Below the pieces are notes generated by a model. It saw nothing but the letters and a program-made list of their open reading frames with translations, searched no databases and was not told the origin of the DNA. Below, piece by piece: positions 26,809 to 34,183 of a stretch of DNA of 41,501 bases. Source of the DNA: GCA-2861595 sp035525365 (GTDB lineage Bacteria; Actinomycetota; Acidimicrobiia; Acidimicrobiales; GCA-2861595); the NCBI GenBank assembly GCA_035525365.1, contig DATLEK010000035.1, forward strand, positions 1-41,501, written 5' to 3'. Made by a program: the position numbers and the translations under genes. The stretch's first letter is position 1; each line of letters begins with the position of its first letter.

Positions 26809-28320
26809 GTGGATGCAGTAGCGATTGTCGCCGGCCTGGCCGGCTCCGCCTTTGCCGGCGTGCGCTGGCTGCGGGTGGCCCAGCGCGAGCACTACCTGCC
26901 GGGCTCGGTCTCGCAGTTCGCCGTGCGCTGGTGGCGCACCGGGCCAAACCTGCTCCTGGGGCTCGCCGTCGTGCTCGGGATCGTCCTGGCCGAATCGGCA
27001 CCACTGGCCGCCGTGGCCGGCAGTGCCGCCCTGGCCGCAGGGCCGTTCGGGTTGTCGCTCAAGGGTCGGACATCGCCACTCGCTTGGACCCGCCGGCTTC
27101 GCACCCTTGCCAACGTTTGGGTGGGGCTGCACCTGGCCGTAGTGGCGGCTGGTGCTGTAGCCGGCCCCGGCGCCACCGTGGCAGCCCTCGCCGCCGCCCT
27201 GACGCCGGTGCTCATCGACGCCGCCCTCTTCCTGACCGTGCCACTGGAGCGCCGGCGGATCCAGCCCTTCGTGGCCAGCGCCACCGAGCGCCTGAGCCAG
27301 GTCCACCCGACCGTGGTGGCCATCACCGGCTCCTACGGAAAGACCACCACCAAGGGCTACGTCGCCCACCTCCTCGCCGGCAGCCGCTCGGTGGTCCCCA
27401 CGCCGGCCAGCTTCAACAACCGGGCCGGCTTGGCCCGGGCCGTCAACGAGCACCTCACTCCGGGCACCGAGGTCTTCGTGGCGGAGATGGGCACCTACGG
27501 CAAGGGCGAGATCGCCGACCTCTGCCGCTGGTGCCAGCCCGAGGTGGCGGTCATCTGCGCCATCGGCCCGGTGCACCTGGAGCGGATGGGCAGCGAGGAG
27601 GCCATCGTGGAGGCCAAGTCGGAGATCCTGGAGGGAGCACGGGTGGCCATCCTCAATGTCGACCACCCTTTGCTGGCCCGCCTGGCGGGGCAGCGGGAGG
27701 CGGCAGGCCAGCGGGTGGTCCGGTGCTCCGCCGACGCCACCTCCTCCGCCACCGTGGTGGTGGCCGATGGAGTGGTGACGATCGACGGGCGGGCCATCGG
27801 CAGCGTGCCACGGTCGCTAGGAGCGGCGCCCACCAATGTCGCCTGTGCCGTGGCCGCCGCCCTCGAGGCGGGGGCGGCCGAGGAGTCCATCGGCGAGAGG
27901 CTGGCCACGCTGCCCACCGCGCCCCACCGCCTCAGCGTGTCGACCGGCCAGACCGGCGCCACCATCCTCGACGACACCTACAACGCCAACCCGGCCGGCG
28001 CCGCCGCCGCGCTGGAGGCGCTGGCCCGCCACGCTACCCCCGACCGCCGGCGTGTCGTGGTGACGCCGGGAATAGTGGAGCTGGGCCCGCGCCAGGACGA
28101 GGAGAACCGCCGGCTGGCCGCGGCGGCGGCAGCGTCGGCCACCCACTTCGTGGTCGTAGGCCACACCAACCGCTCCGCCCTGGTGGCCGGCGCCGCCGGC
28201 GGGTCGGCCGAGGTCGTCCTGACCGAGACGCGTGACGAGGCGGTGGCGTGGGTGAGGGAGCATGTGGTCGAGGGCGACGTCGTTCTCTATGAGAATGACC
28301 TGCCCGACCACTTCCCCTAA
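26809..28320 (+). CDS. MurF-like Mur ligase with N-terminal membrane segments
   Basis: 503 residues. The first 140 residues carry about four hydrophobic segments (LLLGLAVVLGIVLA, LAVVAAGAVAGPG, and others), absent from ordinary MurF. The remainder is a Mur ligase: P-loop VAITGSYGKTTTKGY near residue 175, FNNRAGLARAVNEHL, VAEMGTYGKGEIADLC, GPVHLERMGSEEAIVEAKSE (carboxylated Lys region) and the C-terminal DDTYNANPAGAAAALEAL. MurF adds D-Ala-D-Ala to UDP-MurNAc-tripeptide, and the next gene resembles D-Ala-D-Ala ligase, which fits. The membrane anchor suggests a specialised paralogue acting on a lipid-linked substrate; this is inference. GTG start at 26809. Confidence 0.82.
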   Translation: MDAVAIVAGLAGSAFAGVRWLRVAQREHYLPGSVSQFAVRWWRTGPNLLLGLAVVLGIVLAESAPLAAVAGSAALAAGPFGLSLKGRTSPLAWTRRLRTLANVWVGLHLAVVAAGAVAGPGATVAALAAALTPVLIDAALFLTVPLERRRIQPFVASATERLSQVHPTVVAITGSYGKTTTKGYVAHLLAGSRSVVPTPASFNNRAGLARAVNEHLTPGTEVFVAEMGTYGKGEIADLCRWCQPEVAVICAIGPVHLERMGSEEAIVEAKSEILEGARVAILNVDHPLLARLAGQREAAGQRVVRCSADATSSATVVVADGVVTIDGRAIGSVPRSLGAAPTNVACAVAAALEAGAAEESIGERLATLPTAPHRLSVSTGQTGATILDDTYNANPAGAAAALEALARHATPDRRRVVVTPGIVELGPRQDEENRRLAAAAAASATHFVVVGHTNRSALVAGAAGGSAEVVLTETRDEAVAWVREHVVEGDVVLYENDLPDHFP

Positions 28321-28321
28321 G

Positions 28322-28357
28322 CCGCCCGCACCGCCCGCACCGCCCGCACCGCCCGTC
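28322..28357. repeat. 9-bp tandem repeat
   Basis: CCGCCCGCA is repeated three times with a fourth copy differing at the end (CCGCCCGTC), immediately after the MurF-like stop codon and before the Ddl-like ribosome-binding site. A short, possibly length-variable spacer. Confidence 0.8.
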
Positions 28358-28378
28358 TCATTCCCCAAGGAGCCCTAC

Positions 28379-29455
28379 TTGCCCCCCCAGCCCGCGGTCC
28401 TCTTCGGCGGCCCGTCGCCCGAGCACGACGTCAGCATCCTCACCGGCCTGCAGGCGGCGCGGGCGCTCGGGGCAGTCCACACCGTCTACTGGGACAAGGC
28501 CGGCGCCTTCTGGGAGGTCGACTCCGGCCTCGAGGCCGGCGCGTTCGCCGACGGCGTTCCCCGCAAGTCGGGCCAGCTGCGCCTGGTTCCCGGCGAGGGG
28601 CTGGTGGGCAGGCGCCGGCCGTTGGAGATCTCGGCTGTCCTCAACTGCTGCCACGGCGGGCCCGGTGAGGATGGCACCATCCAGGCCGCCCTCGACCTGG
28701 CCGGCCTCGCCTACACCGGGCCCAACCTGGCCGGCGCCGCTCTGGGGATGGACAAGCTGGCCTTCGGCAACGTAGTCACCGCCGCCGGCCTGCCCTCCCT
28801 GCCCCGGGTGGCGCTGAGCGCCGAGCGCCCACCCCCGTTCCCCGGCCCGTACATCGTCAAGCCCCGCTTCGGCGGCTCGTCCATCGGTATCGATGTGGTG
28901 GCCGACGCCACCGTGGCCGCCGCCCGTCTCCAGGCCAACCCCCACCTCCGGGCCGGCGCGGTGGTCGAGCCCTACCGGGAGGACGCCGTCGACCTGAACG
29001 TGGCCGTGCGCTCGTGGCCGGCACTGGAGCAGTCGGCCATCGAGAAGCCCCTGCGGCGGGGCGCCGGCGGCGGCGAGATCCTCGGCTACGGCGACAAGTA
29101 CCTGGGCGGCGAGGGCATGGTGAGCGCCCCCCGGGAACTGCCGGCCGAGCTGCCGGCGCCGACCGAGGCGAAGGTGCGGGAGCTGGCCGCCGAGGTGGCC
29201 GGGCTGGCCGGCCTGCGGGGGCTGGCCCGCATTGACTTCCTCCTCACCGGCGGCGAGCTGTACGTCAACGAGATCAACACCATCCCCGGTTCGCTTTCCA
29301 AGTACCTGTGGGTGGCGCCGGCCATCCCCTTCCGCCAGCTCCTCACCGATCTTCTCGACGAGGCCGCCCGCCGCCCCACCACCCACTGGACCGCCGCCGG
29401 CGCTGACGGCACCGCCCTCCGCTCCGCCTCCAGCATCGCCAGCAAGCTCGGCTGA
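28379..29455 (+). CDS. D-alanine--D-alanine ligase-like ATP-grasp protein
   Basis: 358 residues. ATP-grasp ligase of the Ddl type: VLFGGPSPEHDVSILTG at the N-terminus, NCCHGGPGEDGTIQAALDLA, YTGPNLAGAALGMDKLAFGN, IVKPRFGGSSIGI (ATP-binding) and LYVNEINTIPGSLSKYLW (metal site). The GGPSPEHDVS opening and ending EINTIPGS differ slightly from classical Ddl, so it may be a paralogue. TTG start at 28379 is supported by AAGGAG six bases upstream; no ATG or GTG fits. It is co-directional with the MurF-like gene, suggesting the two make and attach a dipeptide in a peptidoglycan-related pathway. Confidence 0.85.
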   Translation: MPPQPAVLFGGPSPEHDVSILTGLQAARALGAVHTVYWDKAGAFWEVDSGLEAGAFADGVPRKSGQLRLVPGEGLVGRRRPLEISAVLNCCHGGPGEDGTIQAALDLAGLAYTGPNLAGAALGMDKLAFGNVVTAAGLPSLPRVALSAERPPPFPGPYIVKPRFGGSSIGIDVVADATVAAARLQANPHLRAGAVVEPYREDAVDLNVAVRSWPALEQSAIEKPLRRGAGGGEILGYGDKYLGGEGMVSAPRELPAELPAPTEAKVRELAAEVAGLAGLRGLARIDFLLTGGELYVNEINTIPGSLSKYLWVAPAIPFRQLLTDLLDEAARRPTTHWTAAGADGTALRSASSIASKLG

Positions 29456-29482
29456 GCGGTGCCGGCGACTACGTTCGCAGCC

Positions 29483-30019
29483 GTGCCGCACTTCGCCGTC
29501 AGCGCCGTGGGGGCGGACCGTCCGGGGATCGTCGCCGCCGTCACCGGTGTGCTCGTGGACCATGGCTGCAACCTGGAGGACACCTCCATGTCCATCCTCC
29601 GCGGCCACTTCGCCATGATGCTGGTGGTGGCCGGTCCCGAGGGCCTGGCACCGGCGACCCTCGAGAGCTCTCTCGCCGGCATCGCCGGGCGCTTCGACCT
29701 GGTGGTGGCCGTGCGGGCCATAGACGACGAGGTGCCCCACAGTCCCGAGGGTGACGCCTGGAACGTGGCCGTCTACGGGGCTGACCGCCCCGGCATCGTC
29801 CACCAGGTGACCTCGATGCTGGCCGAGGCCGATGTCAACATCCTCGACCTCACCACCCGACTCATCGGCGACGACGAGCACCCGGTGTACGCCATGATCC
29901 TCGAGGTCACCCTCCCGCCGGAGCTCGGAGGCGACGAGCTGGCATCCCGGTTGGAGGAACGGGCCAAAGAGCTCGGCGTGGAGTGCAGCGTCCACCCCTC
30001 CGAGGCCGACATCCTCTGA
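29483..30019 (+). CDS. Double ACT-domain protein (GcvR-like)
   Basis: 178 residues built of two ACT domains: FAVSAVGADRPGIVAAVTGV near the start and NVAVYGADRPGIVHQVTSML near residue 95, each followed by the usual strands. This is the layout of GcvR and related amino-acid-sensing regulators with no DNA-binding or catalytic domain. It likely binds an amino acid and modulates a partner. GTG 29483 was chosen to begin at the first ACT strand; GTG 29459 is an alternative four bases after the previous stop. Its stop overlaps the deformylase start (TGATG). Confidence 0.82.
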   Translation: MPHFAVSAVGADRPGIVAAVTGVLVDHGCNLEDTSMSILRGHFAMMLVVAGPEGLAPATLESSLAGIAGRFDLVVAVRAIDDEVPHSPEGDAWNVAVYGADRPGIVHQVTSMLAEADVNILDLTTRLIGDDEHPVYAMILEVTLPPELGGDELASRLEERAKELGVECSVHPSEADIL

Positions 30020-30519
30020 TGGCGGTGCGCCCCGTGCTCCGGCTGCCGGAGCCGGTGCTCAAACAAAGGGCGCAGCCGATCAGGCAGGTGGACGACGCCG
30101 CCCGGTCCCTCGCCCAGGACCTCATCGACACCATGCGGGCCTCTCCGGCGTGTGTGGGGCTGGCCGCCCCCCAGATCGGCGTCAGCCTGCGGGCTTTCGT
30201 GGTCGACGTGACCGGGCACCGAAAGGCGAGGTCGTGCCACGGCGAGGTGGTGCTGATCGACCCGGAGATCCTCGTGGCCCACGACGCCGTCCACGGTCGC
30301 GAGGGCTGCATGAGCGTGCCCGACCTGACCGGGGAGGTCGCCCGAGCCACCACACTCGTCGTGCGCGGGCTCACTCCCGAGGGGGAGGAACGGGTCGTGC
30401 AGGTCGACGCCTTCGAGGCCCGGGCCTTCCAGCACGAGATCGACCACCTGGACGGCCTGTTGTTCCTCGACCGCGTCAGCTCGGCCGACGCCGTGTTCCG
30501 CCGCAAGGTCTATCGGTAG
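30019..30519 (+). CDS. def: Peptide deformylase
   Basis: 166 residues; removes the formyl group from nascent N-terminal Met. The three family motifs are present: motif 1 VGLAAPQIGVSL, motif 2 EGCMSVPD with the metal-binding Cys, and motif 3 FQHEIDHLDGLLF with the HExxH metal site. ATG 30019 overlaps the preceding stop by one base, so it is probably translationally coupled to the ACT-domain gene. Whether this is the only deformylase in the genome cannot be told here. Confidence 0.93.
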   Translation: MAVRPVLRLPEPVLKQRAQPIRQVDDAARSLAQDLIDTMRASPACVGLAAPQIGVSLRAFVVDVTGHRKARSCHGEVVLIDPEILVAHDAVHGREGCMSVPDLTGEVARATTLVVRGLTPEGEERVVQVDAFEARAFQHEIDHLDGLLFLDRVSSADAVFRRKVYR

Positions 30520-30551
30520 CTCCCCTCTCACCGGGGCCTACGCTCCTCAGC

Positions 30552-31160
30552 GTGCCCTTTCCCCGCAAGCTGCTGAACGACGGCGAGGACGTGGTGCTCG
30601 ACCTGCATCCCCACTGGTGGTTCTTCGTCAAGCCCACGGCGCTGCTGGTCGTGGCCATCGTGGCCGCTTTCGCCCTCCGCGACAGCAACGACGCCCTCCG
30701 CGTCATCGCCACCGTCCTGGCCCTGGCCGCCCTCATCTGGCTGGCCACGCGCTACGCCGTATGGGCCAACACCAACTTCACCGTCACCACCGACCGCCTC
30801 ATCTACCGGGAGGGCGTTCTCGGGAAGAGGGGCAAGGAGATACCGCTCGAGCGTCTCAACGACATCGCCGTGAACCAGTCGCTGTTCGAGCGCATGATCG
30901 GCGCCGGCGACGTCACTATCGAATCCGCCGGCGAGCGGGGCCAGCAGGTCTTCGCCGACATCCGCAAGCCATTCCTCGTCCAGAACCTCATCTACTCCGA
31001 GATCGAGCGGGCCCAGGCCCGCGACGCCGCCCGCGCCGCCGGCAGCCGGCAACTCTCGATCCCCGAGCAGATCGAAAAGCTCGACGAGCTGCGCCAGCGG
31101 GGCGTGATCTCCCAGGCCGAGTTCGATGTGAAGAAGACGCAACTCCTCGACCGCATGTAG
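30552..31160 (+). CDS. Membrane protein with bacterial PH domain and SHOCT-like C-terminus
   Basis: 202 residues. Two hydrophobic segments (WWFFVKPTALLVVAIVAAFA and VIATVLALAALIWLATR) are followed by a YdbS/bPH2-type domain (TVTTDRLIYREGVLGKRGKE, IPLERLNDIAVNQSLFERMI, GDVTIESAGERGQQ) and, after a linker, a SHOCT motif (IPEQIEKLDELRQRGVISQA, EFDVKKTQLL). SHOCT modules are oligomerisation elements. Function unknown. GTG start at 30552, 33 bp after the deformylase stop. Confidence 0.85.
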   Translation: MPFPRKLLNDGEDVVLDLHPHWWFFVKPTALLVVAIVAAFALRDSNDALRVIATVLALAALIWLATRYAVWANTNFTVTTDRLIYREGVLGKRGKEIPLERLNDIAVNQSLFERMIGAGDVTIESAGERGQQVFADIRKPFLVQNLIYSEIERAQARDAARAAGSRQLSIPEQIEKLDELRQRGVISQAEFDVKKTQLLDRM

Positions 31161-31184
31161 CACGCCGGTGGTACCGTCCGGCGC

Positions 31185-32393
31185 ATGGCGGGAGAGCGCC
31201 GGCGGCGGGAACAGCTGCTGCTGCGGACGGGGTTCGACCTCGCTGCCGATGTCACTCCGGCGGTGGTGGTGCAGCGCATCGTGGACCTGGCTGCGGAGAT
31301 GGCCGGTGCCGCCCGGGCGTGCCTGATCGTCCTCGCCACCGACGGCCAGGTGGGCCGCTTCGTCACCAGTGGAGTGGCCCGGGAGAGGCGCAAGGTCGAC
31401 CGTGCCGCGGCCGAGGAGGGTCTACTCGGCCCCGTGCTGCGGGACGGTAAGGCGGTGAGGGTCACCGGCGTCGAGGACGACCCCAGCCTCATCGGGCTCC
31501 CGAGGGACCACGGGCCCATCTCGGTTCTGGGCGTGCCCGTGTACGCCGGGAGGCGGATGCTCGGGGCGCTGTGGCTGGCCGACAGCGAGGCGGGCGAGGA
31601 ATTCACCGAGGATGACGAACGCGCCCTCGGCTTCTTCGCCGCCCAGGCCGGCGTCGCCCTGGAGAACGCCCGGCTCCTGGAGGAGGCACGGGTGCGCCAG
31701 CGGGCGCTGGAGGGGGTCAAGGCCGTGTCGCAGGCGCTTCTGGAGGGCCAGTCCACCGACGACGTGCTGCAATTGGTGGCCCGGTGGGCCCGGGAGCTGG
31801 TCCGGTCGGCATTCGCCGGCGTGGTCACGCCTATCGTTGGCAGCGACACCCTCGTCGTGCGGGTGGTCGAGGGTGAGCACACCGAGGGCATGGTGGGCAC
31901 CACCTTCCGCGGTGCCAGCTCTATCAGCGGAGACGTCATCGGGACTCTGGAGCCCGTGGTGGTGGCTGACGCCTCCCGGGACCACCGGAGGAGCCAGCCC
32001 ATCGTCCATGCTGGAGCATGCCAAAGGATGGAGCACGGCCGTTGGAGCCGGGCTCCATCTGCGTTCGGGCCACAGCTTGCGCCGGACGCCACGGAGGCTC
32101 ACCCGGGACGGGCATCGGTGATGAGGCGGAGGCGGGCATCGTCCTCCACTAGCTCATGTCCGTTCAGCTTGTCTGCGGTACGAACGCATCCCGCACCGCC
32201 CCTCGTCAGGGGCCCCTGTTGCGTCTTCGGTTATGGAACCCGCAGGCCATGCGGCCGTTCTTCGTGGTGGTGTGGCCGCCGGCGCTGTAGGGCTGGATGT
32301 GGTCGGCCTGGCAGCGTGAGGCGGGCTCCTCGCAGAACTCGTGGAAGCACTGGCGGTCACGCACCTCTATGGCTCGGCGGGTGGCGCCGGTGA
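31185..32393 (+). CDS. GAF-domain sensor protein, truncated within the second GAF
   Basis: The first 160 residues form a GAF domain (ARACLIVLATDGQVGRFVTS, GPISVLGVPVYAGRRMLGAL, FFAAQAGVALENARLLEEA). A second GAF starts near residue 170 (VKAVSQALLEGQSTDDVLQL) but its sequence loses all family resemblance after SRDHRRSQPIVHAG, about position 32014; the remaining open frame to 32393 is Arg/Ser-rich and overlaps the opposite HNH gene. GAF-GAF-histidine-kinase sensors (DevS type) would continue with the rest of the GAF and a kinase. No frame downstream restores it. I conclude it is a remnant whose 3' end was replaced, and that coding sense ends near 32014. Confidence 0.6.
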   Translation: MAGERRRREQLLLRTGFDLAADVTPAVVVQRIVDLAAEMAGAARACLIVLATDGQVGRFVTSGVARERRKVDRAAAEEGLLGPVLRDGKAVRVTGVEDDPSLIGLPRDHGPISVLGVPVYAGRRMLGALWLADSEAGEEFTEDDERALGFFAAQAGVALENARLLEEARVRQRALEGVKAVSQALLEGQSTDDVLQLVARWARELVRSAFAGVVTPIVGSDTLVVRVVEGEHTEGMVGTTFRGASSISGDVIGTLEPVVVADASRDHRRSQPIVHAGACQRMEHGRWSRAPSAFGPQLAPDATEAHPGRASVMRRRRASSSTSSCPFSLSAVRTHPAPPLVRGPCCVFGYGTRRPCGRSSWWCGRRRCRAGCGRPGSVRRAPRRTRGSTGGHAPLWLGGWRR

Positions 32394-33336
32394 AGAGGCG
32401 CTGGGCGACGCCCACGTCCATCACCCGGGAGGGACCGTCCAACACCACCCGCTCGATCCAGGAGCGGTCCAGCCAGTCAACCAGGGTGCCGGGGGAGACC
32501 ACGGTGCCGTTGGCCAGCTCGCATATGCGCCCGGCGAACGTGTCGTAGTCCACCAGCACGGTAAACAGGGGCTCGGGCTTGCGACCGTCGGCGGGAGCGG
32601 TGCGTGATCGCTTGGCCATCTCAGCCAGGGCGTCGGCTCGGCGCTGGGAGGCGGGGCGGAGCAGGTCCTCCACGCTGGCCCCCTCACCAAGGCGCTGGCG
32701 CAGCTCGGCCCATTCGGCTTCGAACATCTGCTTTTCGAGCCGGGACAGTTCGTCGTAGACGATCTGGCCGGTGATGGGGTCGAGCAGCATGTCTCCGTGC
32801 CACATGCCACCGAGGCTCTGGGACAGGTGGACACGACGGGCGTCTCGATTGCCCTTGGCCTTGTCCTCGGTACCGTCTGGATCGGCGTGCTGAGCCCAGT
32901 AGTCGATCACCGTGGTGAACTGCGAGAAGGTGAGCTCTCGGGCCTGGTCGACCAGCATCTTCTCGTCCCGATCGAAGTGCTTCTCGGTCTTCTCTGTCCT
33001 GATTCCCTCCAGGGCCAGGACGTGTGAATCACAGATGTCGCCCTCCAGCCACGCCGCCTCAGCGGTGGGCAGATGACGAAGGGCCCGACCCAAGCGCAGA
33101 CGCCGGCGGGCGGTGGCCGTCGGGATCCCACAGCGGGTGCGGATCCACGCCGCGGCGGTGCGGGCGCCACTGGCCTCCCACTCCCTGGCGGTATCGAATG
33201 CGGCGGTGGCGCGGGTGTTGACGGCGTCCAGACGGGCCATCAACCGGTTCAGCTCGACGATCGTCTCGCGGTCCCGAAGCGCTGCGGGATCAACCCCGCA
33301 CAGCTTCTCGATCTCTGCTTGCAGCCCCTCCAACAC
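32206..33336 (-). CDS. DUF222/HNH endonuclease family protein (13E12-like)
   Basis: About 376 residues. The N-terminal DUF222 part includes AVNTRATAAFDTAREWEASG and AAWIRTRCGIPTATARRRL; the C-terminal HNH nuclease has CHEFCEEPASRCQADHIQPY then SAGGHTTTKNGRMACGFHN. This family is repeated and recombinogenic in actinobacterial genomes (REP13E12 in mycobacteria). The frame is open to 33636, but beyond about 33366 it is antisense to the remnant of another HNH gene. GTG 33336 is preceded by TACGAT at a leaderless spacing; TTG 33348 is an alternative. The gene may be N-terminally trimmed. Confidence 0.75.
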   Translation of the reverse strand: MLEGLQAEIEKLCGVDPAALRDRETIVELNRLMARLDAVNTRATAAFDTAREWEASGARTAAAWIRTRCGIPTATARRRLRLGRALRHLPTAEAAWLEGDICDSHVLALEGIRTEKTEKHFDRDEKMLVDQARELTFSQFTTVIDYWAQHADPDGTEDKAKGNRDARRVHLSQSLGGMWHGDMLLDPITGQIVYDELSRLEKQMFEAEWAELRQRLGEGASVEDLLRPASQRRADALAEMAKRSRTAPADGRKPEPLFTVLVDYDTFAGRICELANGTVVSPGTLVDWLDRSWIERVVLDGPSRVMDVGVAQRLFTGATRRAIEVRDRQCFHEFCEEPASRCQADHIQPYSAGGHTTTKNGRMACGFHNRRRNRGP

Positions 33337-33387
33337 ACCAACATCGTACAAGGGGGGTGTGACACGATCACCTGAGAAAGCCGTACC

Positions 33388-33648
33388 ATCAAAGGAAAAC
33401 TCATCTCGCTCGACGGTTTCATCCAGATCGACCACCGCCTGGGTTATGCCAACGTGGCTCGCACCTGCCTCGATGAGCTCGATCATCTGTGCAGCTCCTG
33501 TCATCGGCTCAAGACCACGCAGAACTGGCAATTGGTGGCCGGCACCGGCCGGCGCCGCTTCGTGCCCCCAGAGCACCCCGATCATCCCGGCGATCCCCCC
33601 ACGCCACGGTGGCGACCTTCGGCCGTCAACCAGCAATCCAGCACCTGA
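33388..33648 (+). pseudogene. 3' remnant of a second HNH endonuclease gene
   Basis: On the plus strand the frame reads IDHRLGYANVARTCLDELDH, then LCSSCHRLKTTQNWQLVAGT and RRRFVPPEHPDHP, the usual C-terminal end of a DUF222/HNH protein (HNH helix with the CxxCH motif and FVPP tail). Nothing upstream continues it, and no start codon suits it. It points away from the minus-strand HNH gene, head to head, so it is left over from recombination or inversion between family copies. Confidence 0.7.
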
Positions 33649-33761
33649 TCACCGTTCTGGATCCAGGGCCACCCATGGCCGGGGCCTCCTGGCTCCGTCG
33701 TCCACCACGTGGTCCGACTTGCACCTTGACAACTGAATAGAAGCCGGCGGACCCCACCAAA

Positions 33762-33983
33762 TCAGGCGACGCGCGGCTCTATGTCGAACTCGAAGTCGGA
33801 GGCGCGGAACGTCACCGTGAAGAAGTGGAAAAAGGACCGCTGCCCCAGTAGCCCCCAGCTGTGAACGGACAGGCTGGAGCCGGTATCGACTGTGGATGCG
33901 GGTACACGCCAGACGCGTGCTTTGCGGCCATGCCTGCGAAGCCACTTGACGACCAGTTCGGGAGAGTCGGCATCGAAAAGCAC
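33762..33983 (-). CDS. Small hypothetical protein, possibly longer at the N-terminus
   Basis: 73 residues from GTG 33983. It has a basic helical part (LVVKWLRRHGRKARVWRVPA) and an aromatic C-terminal strand (SFFHFFTVTFRASDFEFDIE). The frame stays open with coding-like composition up to a TGA at 34140-34142 (for example KNLGFGVYRLSSRVAAS), yet offers no ATG, GTG or TTG there, so a non-standard start or a lost start is possible. It follows the Rieske gene on the same strand. I do not recognise it. Confidence 0.45.
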   Translation of the reverse strand: MLFDADSPELVVKWLRRHGRKARVWRVPASTVDTGSSLSVHSWGLLGQRSFFHFFTVTFRASDFEFDIEPRVA

Positions 33984-34183
33984 GTCGAGGCCGTCCTGGG
34001 CGATCCATCGACCGGAGAAGTGCCGGAGCGCCGACGCCTCGGCCCCACCCTTTGGACCGATGCCCGCGTCTTCAGTGCTGGCGGCGACACGGCTGCTCAG
34101 CCGGTAGACGCCGAAGCCGAGGTTCTTGGTCTGTCCTTCTCACGGCCGGGCAAGACGTGGCAGTCGCTGACCAATCCCGCGGG

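Noticed and set aside
32206..33648. Complete insertion sequence or transposon around the HNH genes
   Set aside because: No transposase, terminal inverted repeats or target duplication were seen; DUF222/HNH genes alone do not make an IS.
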